Shown: positions 51,155 to 62,834, counted from the stretch's first letter. The stretch: DNA of 64,000 nucleotides from a bacterium (GCA_016125385.1 WGLV01000043.1:1-64000); one strand, 5' to 3'. Notes: a model not told the origin generated them from the letters alone. A program made the numbers and translations.

Positions 51155-52342
51155 TCAGCGGGCCGCGCTTCCCTGCTTTTTCCGTAACAGGTCCTGATAG
51201 AGTTCGTCCAGATCGCGAATCAGGCGTTCGACGGCGTACTTCCGTAGCGTCTCCTCCTGCGCGCGGCGTCCCATGTCCGCGAGCGAAGGCTCGGCCAGCG
51301 CGCGCAGAAACGCCTCGGAGATCGACCCGACGTTGTACGGCTCGGCGATGAAGCCGGTGACGCCGTCTTCGATGAGTTCCGGCACGCCGCCGACGCGCGT
51401 GGCGACCACCGGCTTTCCTGAAGAAAGCGCCTCGATCACCGCGACGGGCAGGCCTTCGTTGCCGGAGGTCAGCGCCACCAGGTCGAGCGCCTGATAGACC
51501 CGGGCGCGGTCGTCGCGAAAGCCGGTGAAAACGAGGCGATGAGTGATGTTCAGATCGCGGGCGAGCGACTCCAGTTCGGGCCGAAGTTCTCCGTCTCCCA
51601 CGATAACGAAATACACGCCGGGGTGACATTCCAACACCGCCGGGATGGCGCGGAACAGGTCTTCATGGCGTTTGATGGGGACCATGCGGGCGATCATCCC
51701 CACCGCGATGGCGCCATCCGGGATTCCCCACTGCTGGCGCAGCGCGGCGCCGGATTCGGGCGGCTCGGCGCGGAACGGTTCGAGTTCCAGCCCGAGGGGG
51801 ATGGTGACGTCTTTCTCTTCATCGCCCACGCCGTAGCGAAGCAAATCCTGCCGGCAGCTCTCGCTGACCGCGATGATCTTGTCGCATCGCCGCGCGAGAA
51901 AGCGCTCAATCGAACGGAACAGCTCCGTCTTCCACGGGCTGAAGTAGCCGTGCAGCACATGGCCGTGAAAGGTGTGTATCACCACCGGAACCCCCGCCAG
52001 CCAGGCGGCCAGCCGCCCCACCGTGCCCGCCTTGGCGGTATGCGTATGGACGACGTCGGGCTTTTCGCGCCGGATGACGCGGTAGAGTTTCCATAACGTG
52101 GCGAGATCGCGAATCGGGTTCAACTCTCGCCCCAGCGCGGGCAGAATGAACGGTTCCACGCCCTTCTCATTGGCGAGGTCGTGCATATCGCCTTCGTCGG
52201 GGCCTTCGACGCCGCTGACCAGCACGGTTTCATAGCGTTCAGGGTCGAGTCCGGCGGTGAGCAGGATGACGTGAATCGCGGGGCCGCCGACGTTGAGGCG
52301 GGCGATCACGCGCAGTATTTTCGTTTTTCGCGGCGGGTTCAT
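51155..52342 (-). CDS. Glycosyltransferase family 4
   Basis: 395 residues from the ATG at 52342. N-terminal domain: ILRVIARLNVGGPAIHVI (acceptor glycine loop), DVVHTHTAKAGTVGRL and VIHTFHGHVLHGYF. C-terminal donor domain: GMIARMVPIKRHEDLFRA, YFVIVGDGELRPELE and the E-x7-E region SGNEGLPVAVIEALSSGKPVVATRVGG. Retaining GT-B fold, cytosolic, probably making exopolysaccharide, LPS or another glycan. No neighbouring polysaccharide genes; it is a single gene between converging ddpX and divergent deoC. The start has only a weak SD. Confidence 0.88.
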   Translation of the reverse strand: MNPPRKTKILRVIARLNVGGPAIHVILLTAGLDPERYETVLVSGVEGPDEGDMHDLANEKGVEPFILPALGRELNPIRDLATLWKLYRVIRREKPDVVHTHTAKAGTVGRLAAWLAGVPVVIHTFHGHVLHGYFSPWKTELFRSIERFLARRCDKIIAVSESCRQDLLRYGVGDEEKDVTIPLGLELEPFRAEPPESGAALRQQWGIPDGAIAVGMIARMVPIKRHEDLFRAIPAVLECHPGVYFVIVGDGELRPELESLARDLNITHRLVFTGFRDDRARVYQALDLVALTSGNEGLPVAVIEALSSGKPVVATRVGGVPELIEDGVTGFIAEPYNVGSISEAFLRALAEPSLADMGRRAQEETLRKYAVERLIRDLDELYQDLLRKKQGSAAR

Positions 52343-52520
52343 GCGGGTACGCTCGATCAGTTGAGGATGCGCTTTTGATGCTAGCGCGATCCCGCCGCCC
52401 GCCAACCCCCGCCATTCAAATCTCCGGCCAAAGCGGATTTCTTCAAGGCGTTGTCATGAATATCCTCTACAATTCATCACAAGAGAACGGATCACACAAT
52501 ACGGCAACAGGGGTTTCGCT

Positions 52521-53210
52521 ATGAATTTCACCTATCGCGACGTCGCTGGAATGATCGATCACTCGCTATTGAATCCAACGCTGGATATCCACGAACTGGA
52601 AGCGGGCTGCCGGATGGCGCTCGCGTATGAAACCGCCAGCGTGTGTATTTTGCCCTACGCCTTGCCTCTCTGCGCCGAAATTTTGCGCGGCAGCCAGGTT
52701 AAAGCCAGCACGACCATCGGGTTCCCTCACGGGGGCCAGGCTGTTTCCGTCAAGATCGCCGAAGCCGAACAGGCGCTCAAAGACGGAGGCGAAGAACTCG
52801 ACATGGTGATCAACATCAGTAAGACGCTCAGCGGCGACTGGAACTACATCCGGAATGAAATCGGCCTGCTGACTCAGGCCGTTCACGCCCGTGGTCAAAA
52901 AATCAAGGTCATTTTTGAAAACTGTTATCTCAACGATGAACAGAAAATCCGTTTGTGTGAAATCTGCGGCGAAATCGGCGTGGACTGGGTCAAGACGTCG
53001 ACCGGCTACGGCGCGGGCGGAGCGACGATGGAAGATCTCGAGTTGATGCGCAAACATTCGCCCGCTCACGTTCAGATCAAGGCGGCGGGCGGAATTCGCG
53101 ATCTCGACGCGTTGCTAAAAGTTCGCGCGCTGGGCGTCACGCGTTGCGGAGCCTCGAAAACAAAAGACATTCTGGACGAGTGCAAGCGCAGGCTGTCCGC
53201 GCAATCATAA
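52521..53210 (+). CDS. deoC: Deoxyribose-phosphate aldolase
   Basis: 229 residues, full length. Class I aldolase TIM barrel: MIDHSLLNPTL at the start, SVCILPYAL, TTIGFPHGG, ELDMVINI, KVIFENCYL, and WVKTSTGYG containing the Schiff-base Lys, then KAAGGIRDLD. It converts 2-deoxyribose-5-phosphate to glyceraldehyde-3-phosphate and acetaldehyde. The product could feed the nearby glycolytic genes gap and pgk, and the exported nucleoside hydrolase at 25134 could supply sugars, though they are not linked. Terminator hairpin at 53226. Confidence 0.93.
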   Translation: MNFTYRDVAGMIDHSLLNPTLDIHELEAGCRMALAYETASVCILPYALPLCAEILRGSQVKASTTIGFPHGGQAVSVKIAEAEQALKDGGEELDMVINISKTLSGDWNYIRNEIGLLTQAVHARGQKIKVIFENCYLNDEQKIRLCEICGEIGVDWVKTSTGYGAGGATMEDLELMRKHSPAHVQIKAAGGIRDLDALLKVRALGVTRCGASKTKDILDECKRRLSAQS

Positions 53211-53225
53211 GGTGAGAAAAAATAA

Positions 53226-53255
53226 CAACGGCCCGGGGATGACCCCGAGCCGTTG
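53226..53255. terminator. Bidirectional hairpin terminator between deoC and secG
   Basis: CAACGGC pairs with GCCGTTG and inside it CGGGG pairs with CCCCG, loop ATGA, with one mismatch. It is placed between the convergent genes ending at 53210 and 53289. Confidence 0.75.
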
Positions 53256-53288
53256 GATAAGACGAATGACGAATGAAACGCGCCCGAA

Positions 53289-53723
53289 TTACTGCTGAGG
53301 CTGGTCTCCAGCCGGCTGCTGGGCCGCCTGATCCGCCTGATCCTGAGCGGGCGCGGCTTCCTGTGAGGCCTCGCCGCCCGCCGCGGGCAGAGTCGCATCG
53401 GCCTTGTTGGAGTTAGCCTGCTGAACCACGTCGGAAACCGTTCCGCCGACCGCGTCAGCCTGATTCAACAGCAGACTGTTCTGAGCGGAGGGAGGGCGCA
53501 CCGTCGTCAGGGCGATGCTGGTCACCGCGAAAGCCAGTGAAAGACCGATGGTGATTTTAATCAGGACGTTCATTCCGCCCGAAGCGCCGAACAGGCTGTC
53601 GCCCGCGCCCACCGAACCAAAGGCGCCGGAAAGACCCATGCCCTTGTTGGATTGAATAAGGACGAAAAAGACCAGCCCTACACAGATGACGATATGAACG
53701 AGGCAGAGTAAGTAATACAACAT
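53289..53723 (-). CDS. secG: Preprotein translocase subunit SecG
   Basis: 144 residues. Two membrane helices (about 5-22 and 53-72) with the conserved cytosolic loop [16 protein letters not shown] and GAGDSLFG between them. It stimulates SecYEG-mediated export. The C-terminal 65 residues form an Ala/Gln/Asp-rich low-complexity tail, longer than usual. It lies 12 bases after pgk, in the gap-pgk-secG arrangement often seen in bacteria, where tpiA is commonly between pgk and secG; here tpiA is absent. Confidence 0.93.
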   Translation of the reverse strand: MLYYLLCLVHIVICVGLVFFVLIQSNKGMGLSGAFGSVGAGDSLFGASGGMNVLIKITIGLSLAFAVTSIALTTVRPPSAQNSLLLNQADAVGGTVSDVVQQANSNKADATLPAAGGEASQEAAPAQDQADQAAQQPAGDQPQQ

Positions 53724-53735
53724 CGATTCGGCTCC

Positions 53736-54923
<1,188 letters not shown>

Positions 54924-54978
54924 CGTTCATGCCTCGGCGTTGGAGTGGTGATTCGATCGATGAATCCAGCGTAAGGGC

Positions 54979-55088
54979 GAGCCGAACCGGGGCGCGAATC
55001 GCGCCGCGTCGGCTCATACCCGGCAAAGCATTGTACGCCAAAAATCACGGGGGTAAAGCAAACGAGGGGCCGCCACCCGGGCGGCCCC
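54979..55088 (-). other. Intercistronic hairpins between gap and pgk
   Basis: Two hairpins lie in the 190-base gap. GGGGCCGCC (55066-55074) pairs with GGCGGCCCC (55080-55088). Further on, GAGCCG (54979-54984) pairs with CGGCTC (55010-55015) and inside it GGCGCG (54991-54996) with CGCGCC (55000-55005). Neither has a T-run, so they may be attenuating or mRNA-processing structures that set the relative levels of gap and pgk. Confidence 0.5.
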
Positions 55089-55113
55089 ATCGAAGCAATT
55101 CGAATTGGACAGC

Positions 55114-56160
<1,047 letters not shown>

Positions 56161-56338
56161 TCAATATGTTGAGCATACGCGCCGTGTTTACGAACTCATT
56201 CAGACTGAACGCCTTCGCGCCAGTCAAACGGGTATGGTACACGCGGGTTGGCCAAAACCGAAGGCGGGGAACGCGCGGGGCGGGATTCTTACGAAAAACT
56301 TACAGAGAATACATGGCTTAGAGCTGGAGACGCCTTTG

Positions 56339-56384
56339 CGCCGCAAGACGCCGAGGCGAACGAGCGCCCCGGCGTCTTGCGGCG
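56339..56384. terminator. Long perfect hairpin after the FGE-like gene
   Basis: CGCCGCAAGACGCCG (56339-56353) and CGGCGTCTTGCGGCG (56370-56384) form a perfect 15-bp stem, extended inside by GGCG/CGCC. It lies four bases after the stop codon of the minus-strand gene, so it probably ends that transcript or protects its 3' end. No U-run follows on the minus strand. Confidence 0.6.
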
Positions 56385-56387
56385 GGT

Positions 56388-57218
56388 TTATTTATAGTCT
56401 TCCCATTTCTTGAGGAACGATTCGGGCGCGATCATGACGAGACGCATACCGTAATTATTGGGTCCTTCCGTTGGGACGCCAAACCGTAGTTTCGAGCAGC
56501 ATCCCCTATCCCCAACATTATTGTATGCGAAATTACATCCCGCAGTAATTTTAAATGACCCATTTGCGGGCCCTTGTGGATCAACGGCGGGTTCCGTCGG
56601 CCATGATTGATCGACCCAATCCTGACACCATTCACTTACCCCTCTGGCGGAATCGAATATTCCCCAGGCATTTGAAGTGTCCTGAGTAACCGGAAGCGGA
56701 ATACTACTGGCAGGATGCGTCGAAGCCGGCGTTGTCCCTCTCGGGATCGCATCCATCCAGCACTCGCTCTCCCCCGCTTTAAAGGCGTATTCCAGTTCGG
56801 CGCTGGTGGGAAGCCTGAACTCACCAACCCCCAAGCGGTTCAAACGGCCAACAAAGTCCTGGCATTCATACCAATTCACTAAGGTTTGGGGATAATTGTC
56901 TTGCTGGTTGATGGCCGTATGGGGAACACCGCCCGCGTAGGTCCAATGAGCCACCGTGACCTCATATTTGCTCAAAAAGAATGGATGCGTCAGCGTCACC
57001 TCGCAGGTTCTGGCGCCGAGTTGCATCGTGAACTTGCCGGGTGGAATCAGGACGAAATCGAGCGGAACGGCGCCTTCCGGCAGATCGGGAATATCGACGC
57101 GAACCTCGCGCATGCCGGTTTCGGGGTTCACGCCCAGATCGATCAGCTCGAAACTGTAAGTAGAGGGAATCAGCAGAGTAAAAGCCAGAATCGCCAGTAA
57201 CCGAGAAACGTTTTTCAT
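56388..57218 (-). CDS. Secreted FGE/SUMF1-like domain protein, C-terminal WEDYK
   Basis: 276 residues from the ATG at 57218. Signal peptide (MKNVSRLLAILAFTLLI, ending TYSF). The formylglycine-generating-enzyme-like fold is seen in FVLIPPGKFTM, THPFFLSKYEVTVAHW, YPQTLVNWYECQDFVGRLN, FRLPTSAELEYAFKAG, WGIFDSARGVSEWCQDW and NYGMRLVM. FGE catalytic Cys pairs are not clearly placed, so it is likely a non-catalytic or lectin-like member, as most secreted bacterial ones. The C-terminus KKWEDYK fits the W-x-x-Y tail. A perfect 15-bp hairpin follows. Confidence 0.78.
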   Translation of the reverse strand: MKNVSRLLAILAFTLLIPSTYSFELIDLGVNPETGMREVRVDIPDLPEGAVPLDFVLIPPGKFTMQLGARTCEVTLTHPFFLSKYEVTVAHWTYAGGVPHTAINQQDNYPQTLVNWYECQDFVGRLNRLGVGEFRLPTSAELEYAFKAGESECWMDAIPRGTTPASTHPASSIPLPVTQDTSNAWGIFDSARGVSEWCQDWVDQSWPTEPAVDPQGPANGSFKITAGCNFAYNNVGDRGCCSKLRFGVPTEGPNNYGMRLVMIAPESFLKKWEDYK

Positions 57219-57369
57219 GATGATCACCACGTTGGTTGACAGAGTTGAAAGCCAGCAAATGCGCGTAACGTCACACAATTTACAATATCATAAATCAGGA
57301 GCTCGTATCAACTGTTTTAATAGATTTTCTTACACGGGGGAGAACCGCACCGCTTCTGAACCGGACTGT

Positions 57370-57792
57370 TTATTCCTTGCGCCAGGCGACGTTGAGGAAA
57401 CGTTCGAGGTAGCCGTTGGCGAGAAAGTGCTCCAGCGCCTCTTCGGTCCCCGCCTGGTTCATGCCCCAGACGGCGGCTTTGGGGTCTTTGTCGGCGAGGG
57501 TGAAATGGACGAAGGCGCGCTGCGAGCCGGTCCACACCACCGGGATGCGGTTGTAAAACTCGGCGGCGGCGGTGTTGACGCCGGGCCCGCCCACCAGCAC
57601 CGCCGCGCAGGCGTGAAAGAGGGGGTTATCCATAAACCAGCGGTCTGAGACGACGATGGCCTTCTGGTAAGCGTTGCCGCCCTGCGAGTCGATGCGGCTC
57701 TTGAGGGTGTAGGCGAGCGGCCGGTCTTTTTCTTCCGGCCCCAGTTCAGAACCGGTGACAATCAATACGGTATCGGTGACGTCAATCTGCAT
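57370..57792 (-). CDS. Conserved-looking hypothetical protein
   Basis: 140 residues, soluble, no signal peptide. Alternating alpha/beta pattern: VLIVTGSELGPEEKDRP, KAIVVSDRWFMDN, AAVLVGGPGVNTAAAEF and PVVWTGSQRAFVHF, suggesting a small Rossmann-like fold with a Gly-rich turn (GGPGVNTA). I do not recognise the family. It lies 70 bases after the aminotransferase gene on the same strand and could be co-transcribed. Confidence 0.7.
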   Translation of the reverse strand: MQIDVTDTVLIVTGSELGPEEKDRPLAYTLKSRIDSQGGNAYQKAIVVSDRWFMDNPLFHACAAVLVGGPGVNTAAAEFYNRIPVVWTGSQRAFVHFTLADKDPKAAVWGMNQAGTEEALEHFLANGYLERFLNVAWRKE

Positions 57793-57862
57793 GTGAGTTC
57801 CAATTCAATTCATGAACGCATGGTGAGGCGTGAAATGATCAACGCATATCAACCGCCGGGCG

Positions 57863-59155
57863 TCACGCCGAACGCCCAGCCTCATGGGTCAACGACGACA
57901 GGGCGGCGGCGAGACGGCGGCATCCCTCGCGTAGATCGTCGTCAGAGATCTGGCCATACGAAAGGCGCATGCACGGCGAGCGCTCCGATTCGGGCCGGTC
58001 CGGCGAGTAACACAGGCAGCCGGGCACGTAGAGCACCTTGTCTTCGACCGCGCGGCGAAAGACCTCGCCTTCCGGGCCGGCGTCCATCTCCGGCGGCAGC
58101 GTCACCCAGATGTAAAACCCGCCGGTGGGCGGCGTCCAATGCGCCTCGCCGGGCATGGTTTCGCCGAGCACCTCCAGCGCGGCGGCGCACTTGCGCCGGT
58201 ACACCCCGCGCAGGGTCTCGACGTGGCGATCGAACGCGCCCGCGGTCAAAACGCGGCGTAGCAGGGTCTGGTTGAAGTGGCTGCTGCCGAAATCGTGGTT
58301 GCCCTTTACGTCGATCATCTTGGCGATGACGTCTTTCGGGCCCACGCCGAATCCCAGCCGCAAGCCAGGCGAAAGCGATTTGGAAAACGATTCGGTATAA
58401 ACCACCAGATCGTTTCGATCGTCATATTGTTTAAGCGGAGCGGGCGGCTCTTCAAAACTCAGGCGGCGATAGGCCGCGTCTTCGAGCAGCAGGATGGGGA
58501 ATCCCTTTTCGCGCCAGGCGCGCAACAGTTCAATGATGCGCGGGCGGCGCTCGGCGCGCAGGGTGACGCCCTGGGGGTTGGTGGCGTACGACATGACGTA
58601 GAGCATCTTGACGCGCCCCAGCTCGCCCTCGTTTTGAAGACGTTCGAGGCAGGCCTCCAGCTGTTCGGGGATCAGCCCGCCCTCGTCGACGTCGAGCCCG
58701 ATGGTGCGGGCGCCGCGCGTCTGAAACGCGCCCAGTACGACGAAATAAGTGGGCGCTTCGAGCAGGACGATATCGCCCTCGTCGAGCATCGCCTCGGCGG
58801 CGAGATAGAGAATCTGTTGCGACCCCGAGCCGACGATGAAGTGCGATTCATCGATCCCGGCGCCGGGATGAAAAACGCCTTCGGCGGCGAGGCGCTCGGC
58901 CAGCGCGCGGCGCAGGCCGGGGTCGCCCTGGGTGGAGCCGTATTGCAGCATGGCGCGCGCCTGAACCGGCTCGGCCATCAACGCGGCCAGTTCGGATGAA
59001 AACGCCTCGTGCGGCAGCGACTGTTGATCGACGAAGCCCGCCGCCAGCGAGATCAGGCCCGGCGTTTCGAGCGCATGCGCCATCAGCCAGCTGATTTGCG
59101 GCGGGTGAGTACGCGCGGCGGCGCGGGAAAAACGAGACGGCCAGCCGGACTTCAT
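57863..59155 (-). CDS. PLP-dependent class I/II aminotransferase (LysN/2-aminoadipate type)
   Basis: 430 residues. Fold type I aminotransferase: ISLAAGFVD near the N-terminus, YGSTQGDPGLRRALAERL, IVGSGSQQILYLAAE, APTYF, MSYATNPQGVTL, LLEDAAYRRLSF and the PLP Lys in YTESFSKSLSPGLRLGF, then PTGGFYIWVTLP. This sequence order fits the 2-aminoadipate/alanine-glyoxylate-type aminotransferases often named LysN or MocR-type without the HTH domain. Substrate amino acid uncertain. Divergent from the membrane-protein gene at 59251. Confidence 0.88.
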   Translation of the reverse strand: MKSGWPSRFSRAAARTHPPQISWLMAHALETPGLISLAAGFVDQQSLPHEAFSSELAALMAEPVQARAMLQYGSTQGDPGLRRALAERLAAEGVFHPGAGIDESHFIVGSGSQQILYLAAEAMLDEGDIVLLEAPTYFVVLGAFQTRGARTIGLDVDEGGLIPEQLEACLERLQNEGELGRVKMLYVMSYATNPQGVTLRAERRPRIIELLRAWREKGFPILLLEDAAYRRLSFEEPPAPLKQYDDRNDLVVYTESFSKSLSPGLRLGFGVGPKDVIAKMIDVKGNHDFGSSHFNQTLLRRVLTAGAFDRHVETLRGVYRRKCAAALEVLGETMPGEAHWTPPTGGFYIWVTLPPEMDAGPEGEVFRRAVEDKVLYVPGCLCYSPDRPESERSPCMRLSYGQISDDDLREGCRRLAAALSSLTHEAGRSA

Positions 59156-59250
59156 TTGACGATCCCCCGGGTGGTTGTGATATGATCTTTACACGCGTGA
59201 CGCGCGCGGATTCGCTTTCAGATCACGTCTTAAAGGAAGAATACTCGAAG

Positions 59251-60084
59251 ATGGTCCGATTGTCTCCATCCGGCACGCTGATCTTTCTGTCGTGCTCATC
59301 GCTGTTCGTTCTGTTCGCGTTTCTGATGGATCAGGGCGAGCTGCAACACGTCCCGAAGTACGTCTACCAGATCTACTTCGTCGCGCTGGGCTTCATATTC
59401 TGCTGGTGGCCGATCGATCTGCTGTTGCATTGGGAAAAGCGCACCATCGCCGCCGAAACGAAAGATAACTGGGTTTCAGGCGCGGCGCTGGCCATCGTCT
59501 GCTTCATCGTTCCGTATTTCATTCTGGAGACGCCGTTCTGGCCGACGCTGATCATCGCGCTGTGCGCGGGGCTGGTGATTCCGGGCAGCGTCACTCTTCG
59601 TCACTGGCGGGCGAAAACCGAGACGCGCGTCGATCCGCATTACATCCAGCGTATCGCGCTGGAATCGGAACGGGCGAAGGAGTTTCAGCGCTACTTTCCC
59701 AACGCCGCGCAGTACGTCACCGGGATGAACGCGGCCGACGGCAACCGCGCGCACCTGCTGATCCACGACCGCAAGCCCTGCGCCGAGGCCCCGGGCTATC
59801 ACATCGATTACGTGATGGACATCAGCGTCGACCGCGAGGTGGGGATCTACATCGGCGGCAAGGAGCGGCTGCATTGTTACCTGTTCCGCAACGACGGCGA
59901 ACGGGCGTACATCGGCATGCTGCCCTCGGCGAACATCGGGCGCTCGCTGGATTACGGCTTCAGCGACGAGGAGATCGAGCGCGCCATCGAAGAGGCGGGC
60001 AACCCCGATCAGCAATGGGCGGCGCTGGATGAGCAGCCGCTGATGGTGCGCTATTACAGCGGCAAAGCGGCGAAAGTGCATTGA
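59251..60084 (+). CDS. Membrane protein of unknown function
   Basis: 277 residues from the ATG at 59251, with AAGGAAG upstream at about 11 bases; an alternative start is 59182 with a poor SD. Four hydrophobic segments in the first 120 residues (TLIFLSCSSLFVLFAFL, IYFVALGFIFCWWPIDLLL, AALAIVCFIVPYFIL, LIIALCAGLVIPGSV), then a soluble domain of about 150 residues with charged helices and YHIDYVMDISVDREVGIYIGG. No family recognised. Single gene. Confidence 0.72.
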   Translation: MVRLSPSGTLIFLSCSSLFVLFAFLMDQGELQHVPKYVYQIYFVALGFIFCWWPIDLLLHWEKRTIAAETKDNWVSGAALAIVCFIVPYFILETPFWPTLIIALCAGLVIPGSVTLRHWRAKTETRVDPHYIQRIALESERAKEFQRYFPNAAQYVTGMNAADGNRAHLLIHDRKPCAEAPGYHIDYVMDISVDREVGIYIGGKERLHCYLFRNDGERAYIGMLPSANIGRSLDYGFSDEEIERAIEEAGNPDQQWAALDEQPLMVRYYSGKAAKVH

Positions 60085-60174
60085 ACGGCGCCCGATTCAA
60101 TATTCGCCGCCAACTTACTCCATCTCAAAACTACCATTGATACGATTCCCAACACTGATTGGAGTTTTATTTTC

Positions 60175-61911
60175 ATGTCCAGAATGTTTTTTATCAATCT
60201 ATTAATCTCCGCCTGCGCGCTGACCGCCGGCGCGGAGGTCATTCAGGTTTCGCCCAGACCGCTCGACGGCGTCGAGAACCAGACCCGGACCATTCAGGAA
60301 GCGGCCGGCCGCGCCCAGGCGGGCGATACCATACTGATTCACAGCGGGATTTACCGCGAACACGTCGTCATCAAAAACAGCGGGAGCGCGAATCAACCGA
60401 TCCGCCTTCAGGCCGCACCCGGCGCCTGGGTGGTCCTCACCGGAGCGGACCGGCTCACCGAATGGCGAAAGACCGATGAAGCCGAAAACGTCTACTCCAC
60501 CGACTGGCCTTATGAATTCATCAGCTGGAACGAAAACCACACCCACCCCGGCGACGAATACCACCGGCTGATCGGGCGATGCGAACAGGTTTTCATCGAT
60601 AATTACCCCTTACAGCAGACGTTGGAGAAAGACCGCCTCGGACGCGGCGAATTCTACGCCGATCTCGCGAACCATACGCTATACGTCCGCCCCAAAGGCG
60701 ATGAAGACCTGACGCAGGACAAGCATCTGGTCGAAGCCTCCACGCGCGGCGAGATACTCTCATGCGAGGGTGATTTCATCGCGATCGGCGGGCTGCGGTT
60801 CCGCTTCGCCGCCAACATGGCGCAACACGGCGCGGTGAAACTCGCGGGCGCCGGGCTGCTCGTTGAAAACTGCATTTTCGAATGGTGCAACAGCAGCGGC
60901 GCGGAATTTCTCGGCGAAGACATGACCGTCAAAAACTGCACGTTTCAGTACAACGGACAACTGGGCTTCGGCGCAAACCGCGCTCACCGGCTGCATTTCA
61001 CCGGCTGCACGGTTCAGCAGAACAATATCAAAGGATTCAACCGGGGCTGGGAGGCGGGCGGCGACAAAATCTGTTTCACGCGCGGCGCCGTGATCGAGCA
61101 CAGCGTCTTCATCGGCAACCGGGGCAATGGAATCTGGTTCGACATCGGTAACGAAGACAACACCGTGCGCAACTGCCTGATCGCGAATAACGAAGACGCG
61201 GGAATTTTCTACGAAATCTCCTACGGGCTGCACGCTCACGACAACGTCATCACCGGCAACGGCTTCGCCTACAACCCCGGCGGGTGGGGCGCGCAGAGCG
61301 GCGTCAGCCTGTCGAGCTCGCCGGGCTGCATCATCGAACGCAATCTGCTGGTGGGCAACAAGGAAGGTTTCAATTTCCGCGAACAGACCCGCTCCACGCC
61401 GCGAATTGATGACAAAACCGGCGCTGCGGTGTGGAACCACGACCAGATCGTGCGCAGCAATATCATCGCTTATAACCGCGACGCGCAGACATGGGGATGG
61501 TTCGATATTTCGGACGAGCGGCATTGGCCCCGGGCCATGCAGGAAAACAAAACCGACGGCGCCTCCGCGAAAGACGATCGGGCGAGCGAGTACAAAGACC
61601 GCGACGCAACGAAACACCCGGTTGGCCTTTCGCTCGAAGACCTGAAGATTCGCTTTGAGAACAACGTGTACGCAAGGCTGCCCGGGCAGGAGTTATTCAA
61701 CTGGGGCGTGACGTGGAAGCGCAACAAGCGGTACGCGTCGCTCGATGAAGTTCAACAGGAACTGAATCTCGAACGGAACAGCATCCTCTCTGAACTTGAT
61801 TTCAGCGGCGACCACGCGTGGGATTTCCGTCTGCCCGCCGACAGCCCGGTCTGGGCGATGGAGGCGTATCCGCGCGGCGAGGTCCCGCGCGTCATGCTGG
61901 GGAAGCGCTAA
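60175..61911 (+). CDS. Secreted right-handed beta-helix protein
   Basis: 578 residues with signal peptide (about 1-20, ALTAGAE). DTILIHSGIYREHVVI begins the helix, followed by rungs rich in Asn and Gly: VKNCTFQYNGQLGFGANRAHRL, IEHSVFIGNRGNGIWFDIGNEDNTVRNCLIANNEDAGIFYE (in parts), DNVITGNGF and CIIERNLLVGNKEGF. This is the pectate-lyase-like parallel beta-helix seen in polysaccharide lyases and glycoside hydrolases such as PL6 or GH28 relatives. The catalytic family cannot be fixed by eye. The leader has no strong SD. It converges with ogt. Confidence 0.82.
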   Translation: MSRMFFINLLISACALTAGAEVIQVSPRPLDGVENQTRTIQEAAGRAQAGDTILIHSGIYREHVVIKNSGSANQPIRLQAAPGAWVVLTGADRLTEWRKTDEAENVYSTDWPYEFISWNENHTHPGDEYHRLIGRCEQVFIDNYPLQQTLEKDRLGRGEFYADLANHTLYVRPKGDEDLTQDKHLVEASTRGEILSCEGDFIAIGGLRFRFAANMAQHGAVKLAGAGLLVENCIFEWCNSSGAEFLGEDMTVKNCTFQYNGQLGFGANRAHRLHFTGCTVQQNNIKGFNRGWEAGGDKICFTRGAVIEHSVFIGNRGNGIWFDIGNEDNTVRNCLIANNEDAGIFYEISYGLHAHDNVITGNGFAYNPGGWGAQSGVSLSSSPGCIIERNLLVGNKEGFNFREQTRSTPRIDDKTGAAVWNHDQIVRSNIIAYNRDAQTWGWFDISDERHWPRAMQENKTDGASAKDDRASEYKDRDATKHPVGLSLEDLKIRFENNVYARLPGQELFNWGVTWKRNKRYASLDEVQQELNLERNSILSELDFSGDHAWDFRLPADSPVWAMEAYPRGEVPRVMLGKR

Positions 61912-61916
61912 GCGCG

Positions 61917-62438
61917 CTATCCCTTCGTCTCGACGCCTTCCAGCTCCAGCAGGGCGCGCTTGAGATCGAGACCGCCGCCGAAGCCGTGCAGCTTGCCGCT
62001 GGAGCCGATCACGCGGTGACAGGGGATCACGATGGGCGCGAAGTTGTTGGCCATCGCCTGCCCCACCGCGCGCGCGGCCTGCGGCGACCCCGCCAGGCCG
62101 GCCAGCTCGCCATACGACACCACCTTGCCGAACGGCACCTCGCGCAAGGCGCCGTAGACTTTCTGGTGAAACGCGGGACCGCGCATCACCACCGGCGTCT
62201 TGAAGGCGACCTTCGCGCCTGAAAAATAGCGTTCGAGTTCTTTGCGCAGCCGCGCCGCGACGGCGTTTTCGCCGTCATCAATCACGTAGCCTTCCGGCTC
62301 CAGCTCATCAATGAGATCGGCGGCGCTTTTTTTCAGGCCCAGTTTAACCAGCCCGTCGCGCGACGCCGCGAACGACACCGGCCCGACCGGCGTTTTCATT
62401 TCAACCACAGAGACCGATTCACGGGTTTTCGTTGCCAT
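61917..62438 (-). CDS. ogt: Methylated-DNA-protein-cysteine S-methyltransferase
   Basis: 173 residues from the ATG at 62438, six bases after AAGGTGA; an ATG two codons earlier touches the SD. The active site PCHRVIGSSG has the acceptor Cys, preceded by the helix-turn-helix region GKVVSYGELAGLAGSPQAARAVGQAM. C-terminal FGGGLDLKRALLELE is also typical. It removes O6-alkyl groups from guanine in a suicide reaction. The N-terminal half is a short ribonuclease-like domain, as in Ogt and not Ada. Confidence 0.93.
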   Translation of the reverse strand: MATKTRESVSVVEMKTPVGPVSFAASRDGLVKLGLKKSAADLIDELEPEGYVIDDGENAVAARLRKELERYFSGAKVAFKTPVVMRGPAFHQKVYGALREVPFGKVVSYGELAGLAGSPQAARAVGQAMANNFAPIVIPCHRVIGSSGKLHGFGGGLDLKRALLELEGVETKG

Positions 62439-62504
62439 TGTCATTCACCTTGGTATTCTGAAATAATACGAGAGACAGGCTTTCACAGAGGCGCGGGAGA
62501 GTAG

Positions 62505-62834
62505 TTGAGTCGTTGTATCATGGCGAAGAAAACGCGGGGAATCAAGTTTGTTTGTGATTTATGCGGGCAGTTGATCGAGATCGGCCGTCCGCGCTTTATC
62601 ATGAAAGGCGTACTCTACTGCGCGTATGACGGCGGTCAGTTCGACGAGACCGGCGACGGCGCGCCCGCCGATTTCAAAGCCGAGCTCGAACGGCTGATCG
62701 AACTCGCCGAGCAACGCAGCGAAAAAGAACTGAACGACGAAGTGCATTACGCCTTCGAGATGGACCTTTGCACCCACTGCCGCAAAAAAATGTACGAAAT
62801 GCTCGACAAAGCCCAGTTCAACGAAGTCGACTGA
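62505..62834 (+). CDS. Small two-CxxC zinc-binding-type hypothetical protein
   Basis: 109 residues if it starts at the TTG at 62505, which has GGAG five bases upstream; an ATG at 62520 would give 104. Two cysteine pairs, CDLCG near the N-terminus and CTHCRKKMYEM near the C-terminus, may bind one zinc. Between them lies an acidic helix (ELERLIELAEQRSEKELND). No family recognised. Convergent with the gene at 62871, which also carries CxxC pairs. Confidence 0.65.
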   Translation: MSRCIMAKKTRGIKFVCDLCGQLIEIGRPRFIMKGVLYCAYDGGQFDETGDGAPADFKAELERLIELAEQRSEKELNDEVHYAFEMDLCTHCRKKMYEMLDKAQFNEVD

